From Tethya wilhelma (lineage: Eukaryota; Porifera; Demospongiae; Tethyida; Tethyidae): a DNA stretch of 64,000 nucleotides. Shown here one piece after another: positions 42,910 through 55,140 of the stretch (position 1 is the first letter of the stretch; every line of letters begins with the position of its first letter). The position numbers and the translations under genes are program-made. The stretch covers positions 1,537,986-1,601,985 of the forward strand of contig CAXIPT010000007.1 in assembly GCA_964030475.1 (NCBI GenBank), read 5' to 3'. Below the pieces are notes generated by a model that was not told the DNA's origin, made no database searches, and saw only the letters and a program-made list of their open reading frames with translations.

Positions 42910-45900
42910 ATGCGAGGATCTATCATGGATACAGCTTCAAGTTTTCTTCACAGGGCCATGGAAGGCATTCTTTCATCGTGGGAATGGATAGAAATGAAGA
43001 AAGAAATCCAGAGACAGCATATTATTCATCAGCAGTCTCCCACAGCAAAAGAAAAGAACAGTCCTTCATCAATTGATGCTAGCCAACTCCAAACCACTGC
43101 AGCTTACAGGCATTTGCAAGCAAGAGTTTCTTTCTGTCTTGCTGAAAACTTTATCTCACCCTTTCAGCATTCATCAACCCTGCCAACAGGTGCCAGACAA
43201 TTTGCAGCTGCTACTACAGAGACACTTGCTTCATCGAGACAAACACTGCTGGATGAATCATCATCAAACATCAGAAAGGCATGTGCATACCTTTTGGAAG
43301 ATGCACCTCACCTGAAACACCATCTCAAGAAACATTTCAACCATCCACTACCGCAGGAATTACGTCCCACTGCCTGGAGTGTCATGCTTCAAGACGATAC
43401 ACCCGCAAGTGATCGGGAAAGGTTTAACAGAGTCCATAGTACTGCAGCAACAGTCACGCTTAGACACTTGCGCACGACCTACGAGGCAGGAATTGGTCAA
43501 AAGTGCGAGTCTGTTTTCAAATCTAACAGAACATTTACTCCTGTGGCTCATTCAACTGTGCTGCTGAATGCTATGCAAGAGACTGCTTTGCGTTGGAACT
43601 TCCACAGAGGAAATGGCGAGAGTGTAAAAATCAAAATGTCCGAAAGAGATCTCCTACTCTGTATTCCATTCCTCTACGTGTGGAAAGAGAAATTGCAAAC
43701 AAGTAGTTCAGCAAGTGTTGGTGACCCCTGTCAGTTGGGGGTGCCTGGAAAAGCAGCATTTCAAGATGGCCAGAATTGTGTTGTTGGAGAGATGGCAAGT
43801 GCCTACTGTAACTTCATGGAGAATTTGCCTCACACCATGGATTCCTACAAGAGCACTGTAAGTTCCATCAATTGTTTTTCAGTCCGAAATAAAAGACAGT
43901 CCAAAATTATCTCTCTTTGCTAAAAGGTAACAGATGCTATGAATCAGTTTTCAAAGCAAGTGGAGAGGCTGCTAAACTTAGGAGCTCCGAAGCTTCACAA
44001 ACACCTCACCACACTGTTCAACAGCTCTGCAATGGTCGCGAAACAACTACCGTTTCATGTCCACCTTAGAGGAATAATACAACCAAGTGTACAGAGGATG
44101 CTAGTGGGTAAGAAACACTCCATTGTGATGCAATGAGACAGAAATAATATTATAAGCTCACTTATCATGTTGTATAGCAAATTTTGTGGCAATTTTTTTT
44201 AAAAAATTCCAACAAATGACACTTTACAGGGGATCTCACACTTGATGTTGTGTGCTACATTTGGGACCAGTGTTTCATTGGACAGCTAGTTTCTGGGTTT
44301 CAGTGCCTAGCCTATTACATCACAGTGTGGTTCATTCTACTCAAAGAGCAGATGGAGGATTGTCAGAGTGTGAGTGTAACCATAGTGTAACTATGCAGAC
44401 CAGAGACAGTCAGGGTTTTCTGTGGTGAAGTGTTCTTTTTGTCCCTTTTTTCTCTCTCTCTTTTTTTTTTTTAGGTAAAAGCAGTAACTGAAGTGCTAGC
44501 TACTGTATCTACCAAGCTGACTGTGTTTCAGTTTCAGATTGAAGTAAGTTGCATAAATGAAAATAGGGAAGAGGGGAAACCAATATAGATCTAGGTTGTA
44601 TATTTGTTGTTTGTTTGTTTGTTTGCTTGCTTGTTTGTTTACTTGTTTACTTATTTCATTTTCTATTCAGTTTGAAAAGAGATACCTTCAGAAGCTGTGT
44701 GCCAGTCTTGGTATTGTACCAAGAGTCCTATTGGTCCACTCAGGCCCCATGGATTCAGGTCCAGTAGAGAGCAGACCAAAGTCTTCACCGATGAAAGGAA
44801 TGAGCACAAGCACTCATCGACAGGAGGTACACGTGCCGCCATCACACTCACATCTTCACTCACAACTAGTCCATGACACAAATGATGCTGAAAAGGAAAG
44901 ACTGTAAGTACATAGTAATTGGGACATGCATACAATCACAGTCCGACGAGCCATCTGTATGATATGTGGGGAAGAGAGATTAATTGTAACTGACATATTT
45001 TATGCCTATTATTAGACGGAAGAGTGTGGCTGAGATGAGCAAGAAGCTTGAAGAGGACCACAAACGGATGTCCAACATGTTCAAACAGGTACACACCAAT
45101 GGCATGCTCGTGCATACCAGATATAGTACTAGTGAAATGTTATAGACAGTATACTGACTTTTTTCATTTTTCCCTGCCTTCCTACTGTGTTTAGGAAAGG
45201 GACCAACACAAGAAAGAGGTGGCAACTTTGAAGGCTGAAATTAGAGCCCTGAAGAAGGTTTGCAATTTCAAATAAATTTGAATATTTCTACCTGTTGACA
45301 GACGGTGAAGTGCATACATGAAATACAGTGTATATAACATTTCTGTAGAGACCAACAGAGTCAAAGCACTCACCACTGTTAGCTGAGAATCAATACAAAC
45401 GCCGAGAGACTCTGACTGAAAGATCTAGGAGACAGGACCTAACAGCAACCTCTCCAAGTTGGAACAAAACAGCAAGTCTCTCAAGTACGTAAGATCAGTC
45501 AGCTCATTGTAAATGTCTGTCATACGAATATTGTCACTAACTCTTAATAATGTATAATGTTTTTTTTGTTTTTTTAATATAGCTATTGAGACAGTGTTGA
45601 CTCCTTTCAGTCACAGTACTGTGACCAGTGGTGGAGGCACCTCTGATATTCACAGATTGTTCACCACACCAATGCCATCAAGTCATGACACAATCTCCCA
45701 GGGCTCTCTTCAAAGTAGTGAGCCTCCACATGTACAGAGCATCCCAAGTACTACAGCTAAAAGGTCACCCATGCATGCTGCACCCATCAGTATTCTCTCA
45801 TGTATTTCATCTTGTGCACAGCACTCAGAATTGTTTTGTGTGATCCGTCTCCAGGTTGGAATGCTCAGCCTCCATCTTCAGCAAAGATAAAGGTCATTCG

Positions 45901-46159
45901 GTGCAACCATCTTTGAATTCTCCCATTCACTTATCAGAGAAGGATGCAGTTGATATATGGCTCAAGATTCTGAGTCGGTTTCGAGACGGAGTTTACCTAG
46001 GTATTGTGTTTTTATTGTCATCTATAAACAATAGAGTCACCTTCATGAAGTGTATACTTGTATGCAGTTTGCCATGGCTCAGAAAAGGAGAAACAGCTAC
46101 TGATGAAAAACCTGCAACACCAGGAAAGAGTGTCAACTACTAGTACCCAGCTAGTGTGA
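42910..46159 (+). CDS. TBC-like coiled-coil protein
   Basis: Eleven exons join in phase to give 753 residues: 42910-43857, 43927-44107, 44230-44369, 44475-44543, 44671-44903, 45016-45088, 45195-45257, 45349-45484, 45583-45763, 45855-46000 and 46068-46159. The frame is open 21 bases upstream, but 42910 is the first ATG. The N-terminal part is helical. LPQELRPTAWSVMLQ (about residues 152-166) resembles the opening of a TBC Rab-GAP domain, and LTLDVVCYIWDQCFIGQ near residue 380 resembles its end, but the catalytic IxxDxxR and YxQ motifs were not seen. The C-terminal half has coiled-coil stretches (KSVAEMSKKLEEDHKR, KKEVATLKAEIRALKK). The 45763 donor (GTCACC) is weak. The ortholog is not recognised. 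Confidence 0.65.
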
Positions 46160-46507
46160 ACCATACATCACGTACTGTACATACATACACTAACTGTATC
46201 TTTAGCTATGCTAATTTATTGCACATGCGCAGATAGTCCACACTAACAATATTCATGACAAATTCAAACTGACCTGCGTGTGCATGTCCTAGCGCCTCAG
46301 CAAGTTCTCTACCTTTCTCTCCGTCACACCGACTGTCTTCATAAAGTGAGCCACTACAAGTTACAGGTAAGTCCATGGGACTTAGTATGCCATTCTTGTG
46401 TTGGTGCTTCAACCGTTTTGAGAGGAAAAAATTGGCGGTACATTTTGCCGCCAATTTTTACACAATCAGCTGCCTGCTGAACGTCAAAGGTCTTTCTTTT
46501 TGCAGAT
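46160..46507. other. Intergenic, promoter of the next gene
   Basis: Short region between two + strand genes; no TATA box and no repeats recognised. Confidence 0.35.
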
Positions 46508-47825
46508 ATGAGAGGAGCTAAGACGAAGAAAAAGACTCCTCAGCAAGTTGGCAAGTCAAAAAAGCTACTCGCCCTCAATGTGACCCCCATCACTGCTTTC
46601 TTCAAACCTTTGAACCCCAAATCTCCAAAGGTCCAAGAAAGACAAACTTCATCAGCAAAGAAGTCCATCAAGTTCTCCAGTCCTTCTCCCAACAGTTCTG
46701 ACCCAAAGGAAAACTCGAACGTATCTCCACAGCTAAATGAATACTCCCCTCCAGAGAAATCACTTACCCCTACATCTCTAAAACTAGAATCACTCTCAAT
46801 ATCAGAACATATGTCGCCAAAGACCAAATCTCTTGCGTTATTGGTCGGTATTAAGAGCCCAAAGAGATGCCATGTCAGTGATGTGGAAGATGAAGAAGCT
46901 ATTGAACCAATGGCCATAGACATCGAGATGGTGACACCCAGCCCAAAGAAACTGTGCATGGTTGATTTAACAGAGAGTCCGATTGTTATCATCGACTCTT
47001 CTCAAACTCTTCCTTCTCCTGAAAACCATGGTGTGGTGAATACGGACAGCAGCGTCGATGAAAGTGTGTGCAAACTGGGAGAGTGTTGTTCGAAGAAAGA
47101 AACACAACAGGAGCTACCTGAGTGTCCTTTGAAGAATGAAACTGAAACAAAGCTACCTGGGTGTTGTTCTAAGAATGAATCTGAAATGAAGCTACCTGAG
47201 AGAGAAGACACTGAAGTTAGAGAAGGAGTGAAAATGGACACGGAGGTGATAACTGATGCAAATGAGGAGCCAATCGAGTGCAAACAAGACTCAGGTGAAG
47301 CTGACAATAAAGCGAGTGACTGTATCATTCTACTTGGTCCATCAAATGCCTCAACTCCAAAGGAGCCTCAACCCACACCCAACCGTGACTCACTTTCATC
47401 ATCATCCCCCTCACAAGGTGACTCAAACATCAACACATCTTTTAGCACAGCCGAGAGCCCTTTAAAGTTGGACGGTTTTGCGAGCGATGTGAAAAAAGTC
47501 ACATTCTCAACAACCAAGGAGGAAATCAGTCTTTGTGACTCCCATGATGAAGATGACCTGACTGTGTACACTGCTTACAAGACACCTCTGCTTCCCACAT
47601 CTGCAGCTAGGACTTTTAGATCGACAGAGTTTAATCCTTCGCTAGAATTCACACCGATCCTTTCCTTTCCAGCTGCCAGAGGTCTCAAGCTGTCCACCAT
47701 GATGGCTAGCTGTGTTACGTCTGTGGTGGAGTGGTCTTCTTCATCGGTGGTTTTGGAGGAGGTGGAAACGCTTTTGAGAAGAAGAGGGATTTCTGGTGTT
47801 ATTCTTAAGGTATGTGGGTATGGGT

Positions 47826-47872
<47 letters not shown>

Positions 47873-48888
47873 GACTGGAACTGCTACTTATCTATTTCCC
47901 CATTCTCTCTCGTCTCTCATTCAGATTGGACCTTCCAGAGTGAAGCTCTTTGCACCTGTTCAACAGGGTGTCATCCTCAATCTCATTGAGATCAACATGA
48001 GGTCTCTAGCCAACAAGGTGTATTCTGTGGTAGAATTTCTAACGCTGGCCACCACTCCTCTCGCGATGCCTGGATCAGAGGTCCTCATTGGACTGTGGAA
48101 CATGATTATCGATCCACATGTAAGTCTCTCTTTGTCTTCAGTCTGTATTTTTTTCTCAGATAGTGCCTGCATCTGGTCCTCTGTACAGTGCTATTGTAAT
48201 AGCAGTAGGCAGTCCATGACTACTATGTGGTTGTCCACATCATGTAGCCTTGTAAACTAGGCTCTCCCTGTCTTCAGTGTTGTTAAGTGCCTCTTTTGAA
48301 AGAGTCCCTGCCTGCCCTGAGGAGGAAAAGTGGAAAGCAGTCAAATCTGGTTTATGAGTGTATCAGATTGTGACTTGACCCTACTGTTTTCAAATACCAT
48401 AGCTAGGATTCTCAGACAACTAAAATTCATATACCATATAGCTCTAAATTTTTGTGAATTTCATGATTGGATATCACAAAAATTTTCTCAGAAAAATTTT
48501 TAGAAAACTGTATATCAGCAACATAATCTCAGAGATCGTGATTTACGAAAATTTGTTCAAAACACAAAGACAACCTTTTCACGAACTTTATGTGCCAAGA
48601 AAATTAGGAGCTATACGTTTTTTTTGAAGACATAATACTATTATTGTTCATTTTTTCAAACTGAACTGGTCCAGGTTGCCATCAACAGTCTGACTCCTGG
48701 TGTCCTCAACAAGTGTGTTGTTTGGTTCCGTCGTCTGCTGACCCTTCACCCTCCCGGTCAGCACTCTGTGGTGGACACACACTACTCTCTCTTTCTCACA
48801 GCAATCGGAGGAGACGAACGGTCGTTTGGACTTTGGGAGACCATCATCTCGTTACACGAGTAAGACACTGTAATCTTGTCAGCTCAGC

Positions 48889-48952
<64 letters not shown>

Positions 48953-51333
48953 CATTACATTCTGTGTCATGCATCCTTTGTTCTTCAGTATGAGCAACCA
49001 TGAGGTGCAAGATATTTTAAAAACACCTTTTTTTTTTCATTTGGGTCCTGTGGTTCCATGATAGCCACAGGTGTGTGCTGTGTGTTATTCACAGTGTGTC
49101 TTATCAGTGCTGCTGTGGCACTATGGTCACCACTTAGCACACTGACTGCTCCACATTGTGGTTAACCTCCCACCACAGGTTAGGAAATTATACTGTTTGT
49201 GCATGTCATAACTTGCCCATTGGCAAAGATACCCTTTTTGAGCAGATTCTAAGATGGGTCTTTGGTTGACTCATGTCAGGTAGTCTTGCTATAGAGCAGG
49301 TTCAATTATGTCATTAAAAATGGGCAATATTTTATGAAGTAATTAGCCTTGTTTCCAGGCCTTCCCCATAAAATATACGTGAGGAGAAAAGCAGCTCACG
49401 AAATATAAAACACATGCCGGGGAAGGCCTGGGAACAAGGCTATGAAGTGACACTGGAAATAGTTTGTTTGTTTGTTTTGCCATGTGGGAGTATATGACAG
49501 CTGCCTGTTTCTCCATGTCACTCTATACATTTGCTATACTGAAGTACCCTCTCTATACATCTTGTTTTTTTGTTTCTCTACAGAGGTCCATTGTACCACT
49601 CTCAGTTGCTCTCCTTCATTGTTGATCTCCTCTTGTTGAATGCCAGACATAACATCTCAAAGAACAGGTACAGCCTTGTTTATTGTGTGCATGTAGCCTC
49701 GTAAACCAGGCCTTTCATGCTATGCTTAGAGTGCGCAGGGAGGGCTTGGTTTATGAGGCTAGTATGTATGTACACTCGCTCAAAATAACTAACTGTGTTT
49801 GTATATTGTAACTAAACCGATAAATAGTTGATCGAGCACTTCCCGTATTTTACACTATGTAGACTAAAATTTATCATTTCCCCCTATACCCCTCCAGGCT
49901 AGGTGATTCTCTGTTTGTGCGTGTGTTCTGGTCGTCTGCCAGTGACTCTCATCTCACCTCTCCCATCAGGAGGCTGGTGGACTCCATCACACACCTACTG
50001 CACAACTTCTCTCAGGATGTAGGTCATTACAGTTTAATCACTAGGGGCGATGGGGGTGCTATTTCAGTTTCTATATCTTATACTAGAAAAACTTTATGAT
50101 GTGAATTTTCCAAAGAGTAAAATTTTCGCGTAAAAGGTATTTCACAATTTTATATTTAAGGATCAAGCAGCCCCATCCCATACAGTGTATATTGCAATAC
50201 GACAAATTTTTGCAGCTAAAATTTTCACAAATGACTGCCATGGCAATCCACCTAAACCACAAAATTAATATTTTATACTCCTGAAAAATTTCTAGCTATA
50301 ATATGGTTTGACTGTTAGGTCATATCTTACACATCTACAGAACTTAATTTTCACCTTCTTGTTTTTAGAAGTGACCTTGTTTCTGATTTTCATGTTGCAG
50401 TTCTCCAAGCTGGGCAATCTCATGAGTCTACTCTTTCTTGCCAGCCTACGTTGCAACGATCTTCAAACGGAGCTGCTACTGGTCTGTCAGAAGTTGAACG
50501 ACTCTTCTCTCTCCCTCTTTGCCTCCTACCTCCAACCAGAGTCCCTCCGTGAGGAGCTGATTCACAAGGTCTCTCGATTGAAAGAAATGTTCGACCTAAA
50601 CACACGCATCAATAAGTTGGTACTGCAGGCAGACGAGGAGAGTGGAGCTAGTCGGTTGGAGACTCCACCAGCTGCTGTTGAGCTCTGCGATACTTTAGTT
50701 GAGATGGACACGCAACAAGAGGCTGTGAGTTTGGAAGCAAGTGAGGACAGTCGTGAGGACTCACAGAAAGAAGACAAGAAATTGAGCCTGATCTCTCCTC
50801 AGACTGAAGGGCCAAACGTCAACAACAAACAGGCACAAACTGCATCATCGTTATCAAGCTCAGAGTCATCACCAGCACAAGAAGTCCGAGATGTCACAAC
50901 GAACCCTAACCCTCTGATCAAAGATCCCAGTAACACTCGACACACTCAACTCAACAGCCCTGGTTTACGACCCACAGTATCACTCAGTACTACTGGTTGT
51001 CAGGACACTACTAAATCTCTGTCTAAGGTAGCAACAGCGACTGCTAAACCCATCCCCATAGTGCCGAGAAACAAACCAGCTCCTTCGAAATCACCCGTCA
51101 GGGTGTTCATGACGAGATCTAGAACAGGGGCAATCAAATCTCGGCGACAAACCATGGATAAAGTATGTAACACAAGATTGTCGAGGGTGACCAACAAACC
51201 TAGTCGTGTGGTGGCGGTTGCTAATGCCACGGAGGCGAGGAAAGGTCGAAGCAAGGTCAAACGTGAGCGGTCTTGCGAGAACTGTACCAATGGGAGGTGT
51301 ACCCGATGTCGGCAAAAAAAAGGCAGCTGCTAA
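46508..51333 (+). CDS. Large nuclear protein with PIP-box-like motif
   Basis: Six exons give 939 residues: 46508-47809, 47925-48119, 48675-48859, 49584-49667, 49898-50018 and 50401-51333. The basic N-terminus (MRGAKTKKKTPQ) is followed by TPITAFFKPL near residue 29, a PIP-box-like sequence without the usual glutamine. A long acidic, Ser/Pro-rich disordered region runs to about residue 375. A helical, leucine-rich domain follows (LNLIEINMRSLANKVYSVV, VVWFRRLLTLHP, LLSFIVDLLLLNARHN), then a basic tail ending in a cysteine cluster CENCTNGRCTRCRQKKGSC. The layout recalls SLF2/FAM178 SMC5/6-localising proteins, whose N-terminus also carries a FFKP motif, but this is a weak resemblance. A polyadenylation signal lies at about 51637. 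Confidence 0.65.
47823..47870. repeat. GT then GA microsatellite just after a splice donor
   Basis: TG units change directly into AG units 13 bases inside intron 1 of the 46508 gene. Length changes here could affect splicing of that donor. Confidence 0.8.
48431..48617. mobile_element. Intronic MITE
   Basis: Inverted ends (ATATAGCTCTAAATTTTTG left, AAAATTAGGAGCTATACG right) enclose AT-rich noncoding sequence in intron 2 of the 46508 gene. Confidence 0.5.
48891..48950. repeat. CA microsatellite
   Basis: About 30 CA units shortly after the third exon of the 46508 gene. Confidence 0.95.
49344..49442. mobile_element. TAGCC-family MITE, 99 bp
   Basis: The ends TAGCCTTGTTTCCAGGCC and GGCCTGGGAACAAGGCTA are inverted. 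The flanks TGAAGTAAT and TGAAGTGAC match at seven of nine bases. It lies in intron 3 of the 46508 gene. Confidence 0.7.
49694..49761. mobile_element. TAGCC-family MITE, 68 bp
   Basis: TAGCCTCGTAAACCAGGCC pairs with GGGCTTGGTTTATGAGGCTA. The flanks GTGTGCATG and GTATGTATG match at seven of nine bases. It is intronic. Confidence 0.65.
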
Positions 51334-52011
51334 GAAACCTGCGTGGAAGATCTAAGTTATTGTAGTACTGAATCATTTATTTCCCATTTCAACAGGTCCA
51401 TATGTGTACTAAAGTATACTTATTCAAATAATATTATAATGTATGCATGGGTGTTCATCACGTTGGCAAATTGAATTCACTTTCAGAACAGTTTTGCTCT
51501 CTCTTTTTTTTTTTTCCGTTTTGTTTTGTTACCAAACTTATTGCCATAGTTACACAATGTGTGATGTGTGTGTGTTGTAATACAGTACTCATAAAGTCAT
51601 AAAACTGTCCAGTCTCTTCATTTTCAGTGTGTATGAAATAAAATTTAAAAAAAAAACTAACTTCTTTGATTCAGTCATCATCCATGTCTTCATTTAGCTG
51701 CATGAATGCATATAGGACAACATTATAAAAACACAGTCATTTATTCATAATTATTATGTGAATTATTATGGGGGTGCAAAGCATGTTTAGGTATAGCCAA
51801 GCTCACTTGGGTCCTGTGAGCAAAATTATTAATTCTGCATGGAGATGATGTGTTCTAGATCTGCAGTTAATTTTTTTTTTGTCCTTTTATCCTATATTTA
51901 ATTCGAAAGTGCACCTTATTTGGCATGCATCAAGTGCTTGCTGATTCTGCACTTAAACCTTGTATGTGTTCAGTATGCTAGCTGACAGCCTAGTTTGCAT
52001 GTTGCATGTGT
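51334..52011. other. 3' untranslated and intergenic, convergent genes
   Basis: The region contains the polyadenylation signal AATAAA (about 51637) for the + strand gene and lies tail-to-tail with GPN3. Nothing else was recognised. Confidence 0.45.
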
Positions 52012-54877
52012 CTATACCTTGGGAACCTTGACGTCTTCATCTTCCCCAAACTGTATTGTGGCATCGATGTAGAGGAGTAGCTCCCCGACTGAGTCTTCAT
52101 CCGATATGTCCAGAGGATGGAACTGTACTAGACTGTAGTCTTCCAGCTGCATGGATGATTTTGATATGATATGACATATGATTTAATTTTGATCACTGTT
52201 AAGTTATTGACCACTATAATTTAATGTACACACATGACTTATTGCCCATGCATGGTAAATACAATATGTCATATGTCACGATAAAGGCTGGTATGTAAAA
52301 TGAGTTTGCTACACAGCTAGGCTGTTTCTGTTTGAGACAAAGGGATAGTATGTTAGCTTTTCTTTATATGGAACCAGTTTAAATTTTGGAAATCCTTGAA
52401 AGTGATCAAAATCCTACAGTTATAAAAAGCAAGGCTTCTACATAAGTTGCACCTCCTACAAGTGCATCTACAGGATATCATGAATGTACCAGAGTTGAAA
52501 TGGCTTTGTTCAACTGATGAAACCTTTTGTTTGTGGTTTGACTCAAGTCTGACAGCAATGAGGAGGGGTCTGGATCCAGATACCTGTGATATATAAGTTG
52601 GTAAAGGGTCGTCAATCGAAATGGCTGCAAATTGTGCACATTTCACTTACTTTTCTACTTGTTTCTTAGACTTTTTGTCCAAAAGGTCCATCTTTGAGAG
52701 GACATTAATATGGGGTAATTCAAGCGTTACCATTGATGACAAAGCTGTCATGGTCCCGGCAAAAAACTTTGACGTTTCTACAAGAAATTGAGAATCGAGG
52801 AGAAACACAGAGCAGAGTCTAAAGTTCCATTTTTGCAGCTGGTCTGTGATCTGACGCATCACGGGAATGTGAGTGTAGAGCTCTATTTGGCCTATAGAAT
52901 TATGAGTGATTATGGAGCAAATTGCCATTGAGATGCAAGCAAAAAAAGTGCACAGATATACAGGCTTTAATAGTAGCTCTGGTAATAATTATGTGTGCAT
53001 GTGTACGTATAAAGATTATAGTCTCATAAACCAGGCCTTCCCTGCTCTAAAGAGTGCAAGGAGGGCCTAGAGATGGTAGATGGTAGATAAAAAGATGGTA
53101 TAATGATTAAAATCTATCATGGAGCTATTTAGCTGCTGCATGTCTCACCAGGGCAGTCAAAGAGAATGTAGTCGTCGTCAAAATCACCCAGCTGCTTCTC
53201 CAACCAGTCAAAATTTTGCACAAAATACCTACACAGGAAGAAAGCACACACACACACACACACAGGTACACTATGATATGGTTGCTATTTAGCATAAATG
53301 TATGTTTTAAACCATTCAATACGTGTACGTGCATGCACTTCTCAGTCTACAGTTGGGGAAGAGACAAAGTCTGAAGGATGAACACTCCAAGTCAAGAAAT
53401 AGACAAACATGGAAGACCAATGTCGACTAAAAGTGGATGATTTTTTATCATTCAACCAAGAAATAAGAGTTAGGAAGTGGACACCTACGACCAGGAAATA
53501 AATACAATTGAAACAGGACTTTTACAGCAGCTTTTGGTAATATTCCACAAAATCATGATCAACTACATAGTAAGAAAGTTCAACCCTTGACCCAAGACTC
53601 AACACCAGATCCTGATGTGACATCCACACACACACACAGAGAGATCCAGACACATGTTTCCTGGTCCCCAATTCACCACACACTTGTGATCAAATCAACA
53701 ACTAGACTTTTTGGAGCCTGCTTGCATACACCAAAATCAACTCTCCTATAGTCAGCATTTTAGAAAAACCAAACTTTGAGCTGTCCCTAAAAACACAAAA
53801 TTTTCAAACAGAACCCCTCAAACTGTAATTATGGTCATCCTCAAGCACGAGTTAATTCCATAATAACCCCTTTCAATCAAACCAGAGTATACCTAAATTT
53901 AGTCATCTACATCCCATTGATGTGTAATCAATACCAAACATAAAACATGCACAAGGGACTGCATACATACACATGTATTGTAACAGAAAGCTATGATGAA
54001 AGGAAAAAGTGATATATAATACTTGTTATATCATCATACAAGTTTGGATACAGCTTGGGAGCTGACATGTGGGAGTATGTGTGACAGCTTCTGGGTATAG
54101 TCACATGTGAACCCCACATCCCTTTTAATTTCTCTTCCCAAGAGTGCAGTTCCCATACAACACACACTCACTGGGGGTCAGTATAGAATAGGAAATGTCT
54201 GCATATATATAGAAATACTACCTTCTTTGACCACTGTTGTGAAACAGGGCATGAGAACATGTTTTGATGAATCACTTGTCAAAGCTCAACAGGTCACACA
54301 ATGTATAGTAACAACAAACAATAGTTGTCCTATAGCCTTCTTCTCAGGCTCTCACCCCATGAATATATAATTCACACACTGAAGGGAGAGAGCTTGGTAC
54401 ACGAAATCACATAAATGATGTGCATAGAATCAGTATGCTGTAGAGAAACCATACAAACTCTCTCTATCGTCTCTCTACAGGAAAAGCATAATTCACGTGA
54501 TTTTGCACACCAGGCTCTCTCCCTTAATTCCTATGTTTCAGCTTGTAACACGGAGAGAGCCTGGGAACAAGGCTACGGTTGTCCCCCCACTAATTTAAAG
54601 GGTTTTACTCACTCCATGCAGAATACCAGGCCTCCATTGGGGCCAAGTTTCATGTCTTCATCTTCCATTACATCATGGACACTGATAAGATCACGAATAT
54701 CTAAATAAAGGGAATGAAAAAAAAATGTTCTTCCCGACATCAATGATTTGGTGAATCTGGACTGCATACCTGCTTCTACTGGATAGTCAAACTGTTCAGC
54801 TGCAGGGTCAAGGTTCACCACATGTATGGTTCTCTTGATAGCCTGACAGTGTTTTACGATGGTACTGCAATAGGTGG

Positions 54878-54917
<40 letters not shown>

Positions 54918-55003
54918 TGTGTGTGTGTGTGTGTGCGTACTACATACGCTCTATATACCTTTCCACTTCCGGCAGGACCAATAACTAGCTGTCCATATCT
55001 CAT
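52012..55003 (-). CDS. GPN3: GPN-loop GTPase 3
   Basis: Seven exons join in phase to give 263 residues: 55003-54959, 54878-54770, 54700-54613, 53228-53149, 52891-52651, 52583-52490 and 52146-52012. The start [17 protein letters not shown] carries the P-loop. [15 protein letters not shown], the GPN motif (LGPNGG), [11 protein letters not shown] and [15 protein letters not shown] follow, all diagnostic of the GPN3 subfamily of GPN-loop GTPases. In other eukaryotes these assist assembly and nuclear import of RNA polymerase II. Human GPN3 is 284 residues, so this copy is slightly short at the C-terminus (ending VKVPKV). It is divergently arranged with the rhomboid-like gene, 137 bases apart. Confidence 0.92.
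54333..54575. mobile_element. TAGCC-family MITE
   Basis: TAGCCTTCTTCTCAGGCTCT at the left pairs with the right end GCCTGGGAACAAGGCTA. It lies within intron 3 of GPN3 and has no coding frame. Confidence 0.6.
54881..54935. repeat. GT microsatellite
   Basis: A GT tract fills most of intron 1 of GPN3 and directly forms its acceptor (CACACAG on the - strand). Confidence 0.95.
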
Positions 55004-55140
55004 ACTGGTCAAAGAAGTTAATTTTTACTGAGCTGTGACCTGCAAAAAAAGTCCACGTGGTTTCGAATTTAACCCTTTCGTAACGAAATTTTTCTTACCT
55101 CTGGAAAAAAAAATACCTGACAAAAAGACCCATCCTAAAG
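55004..55140. promoter_or_regulatory. Bidirectional promoter, GPN3 / rhomboid-like gene
   Basis: Only 137 bases separate the two divergent start codons, so the genes must share promoter sequence and 5' leaders. No TATA box is evident. Confidence 0.6.
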
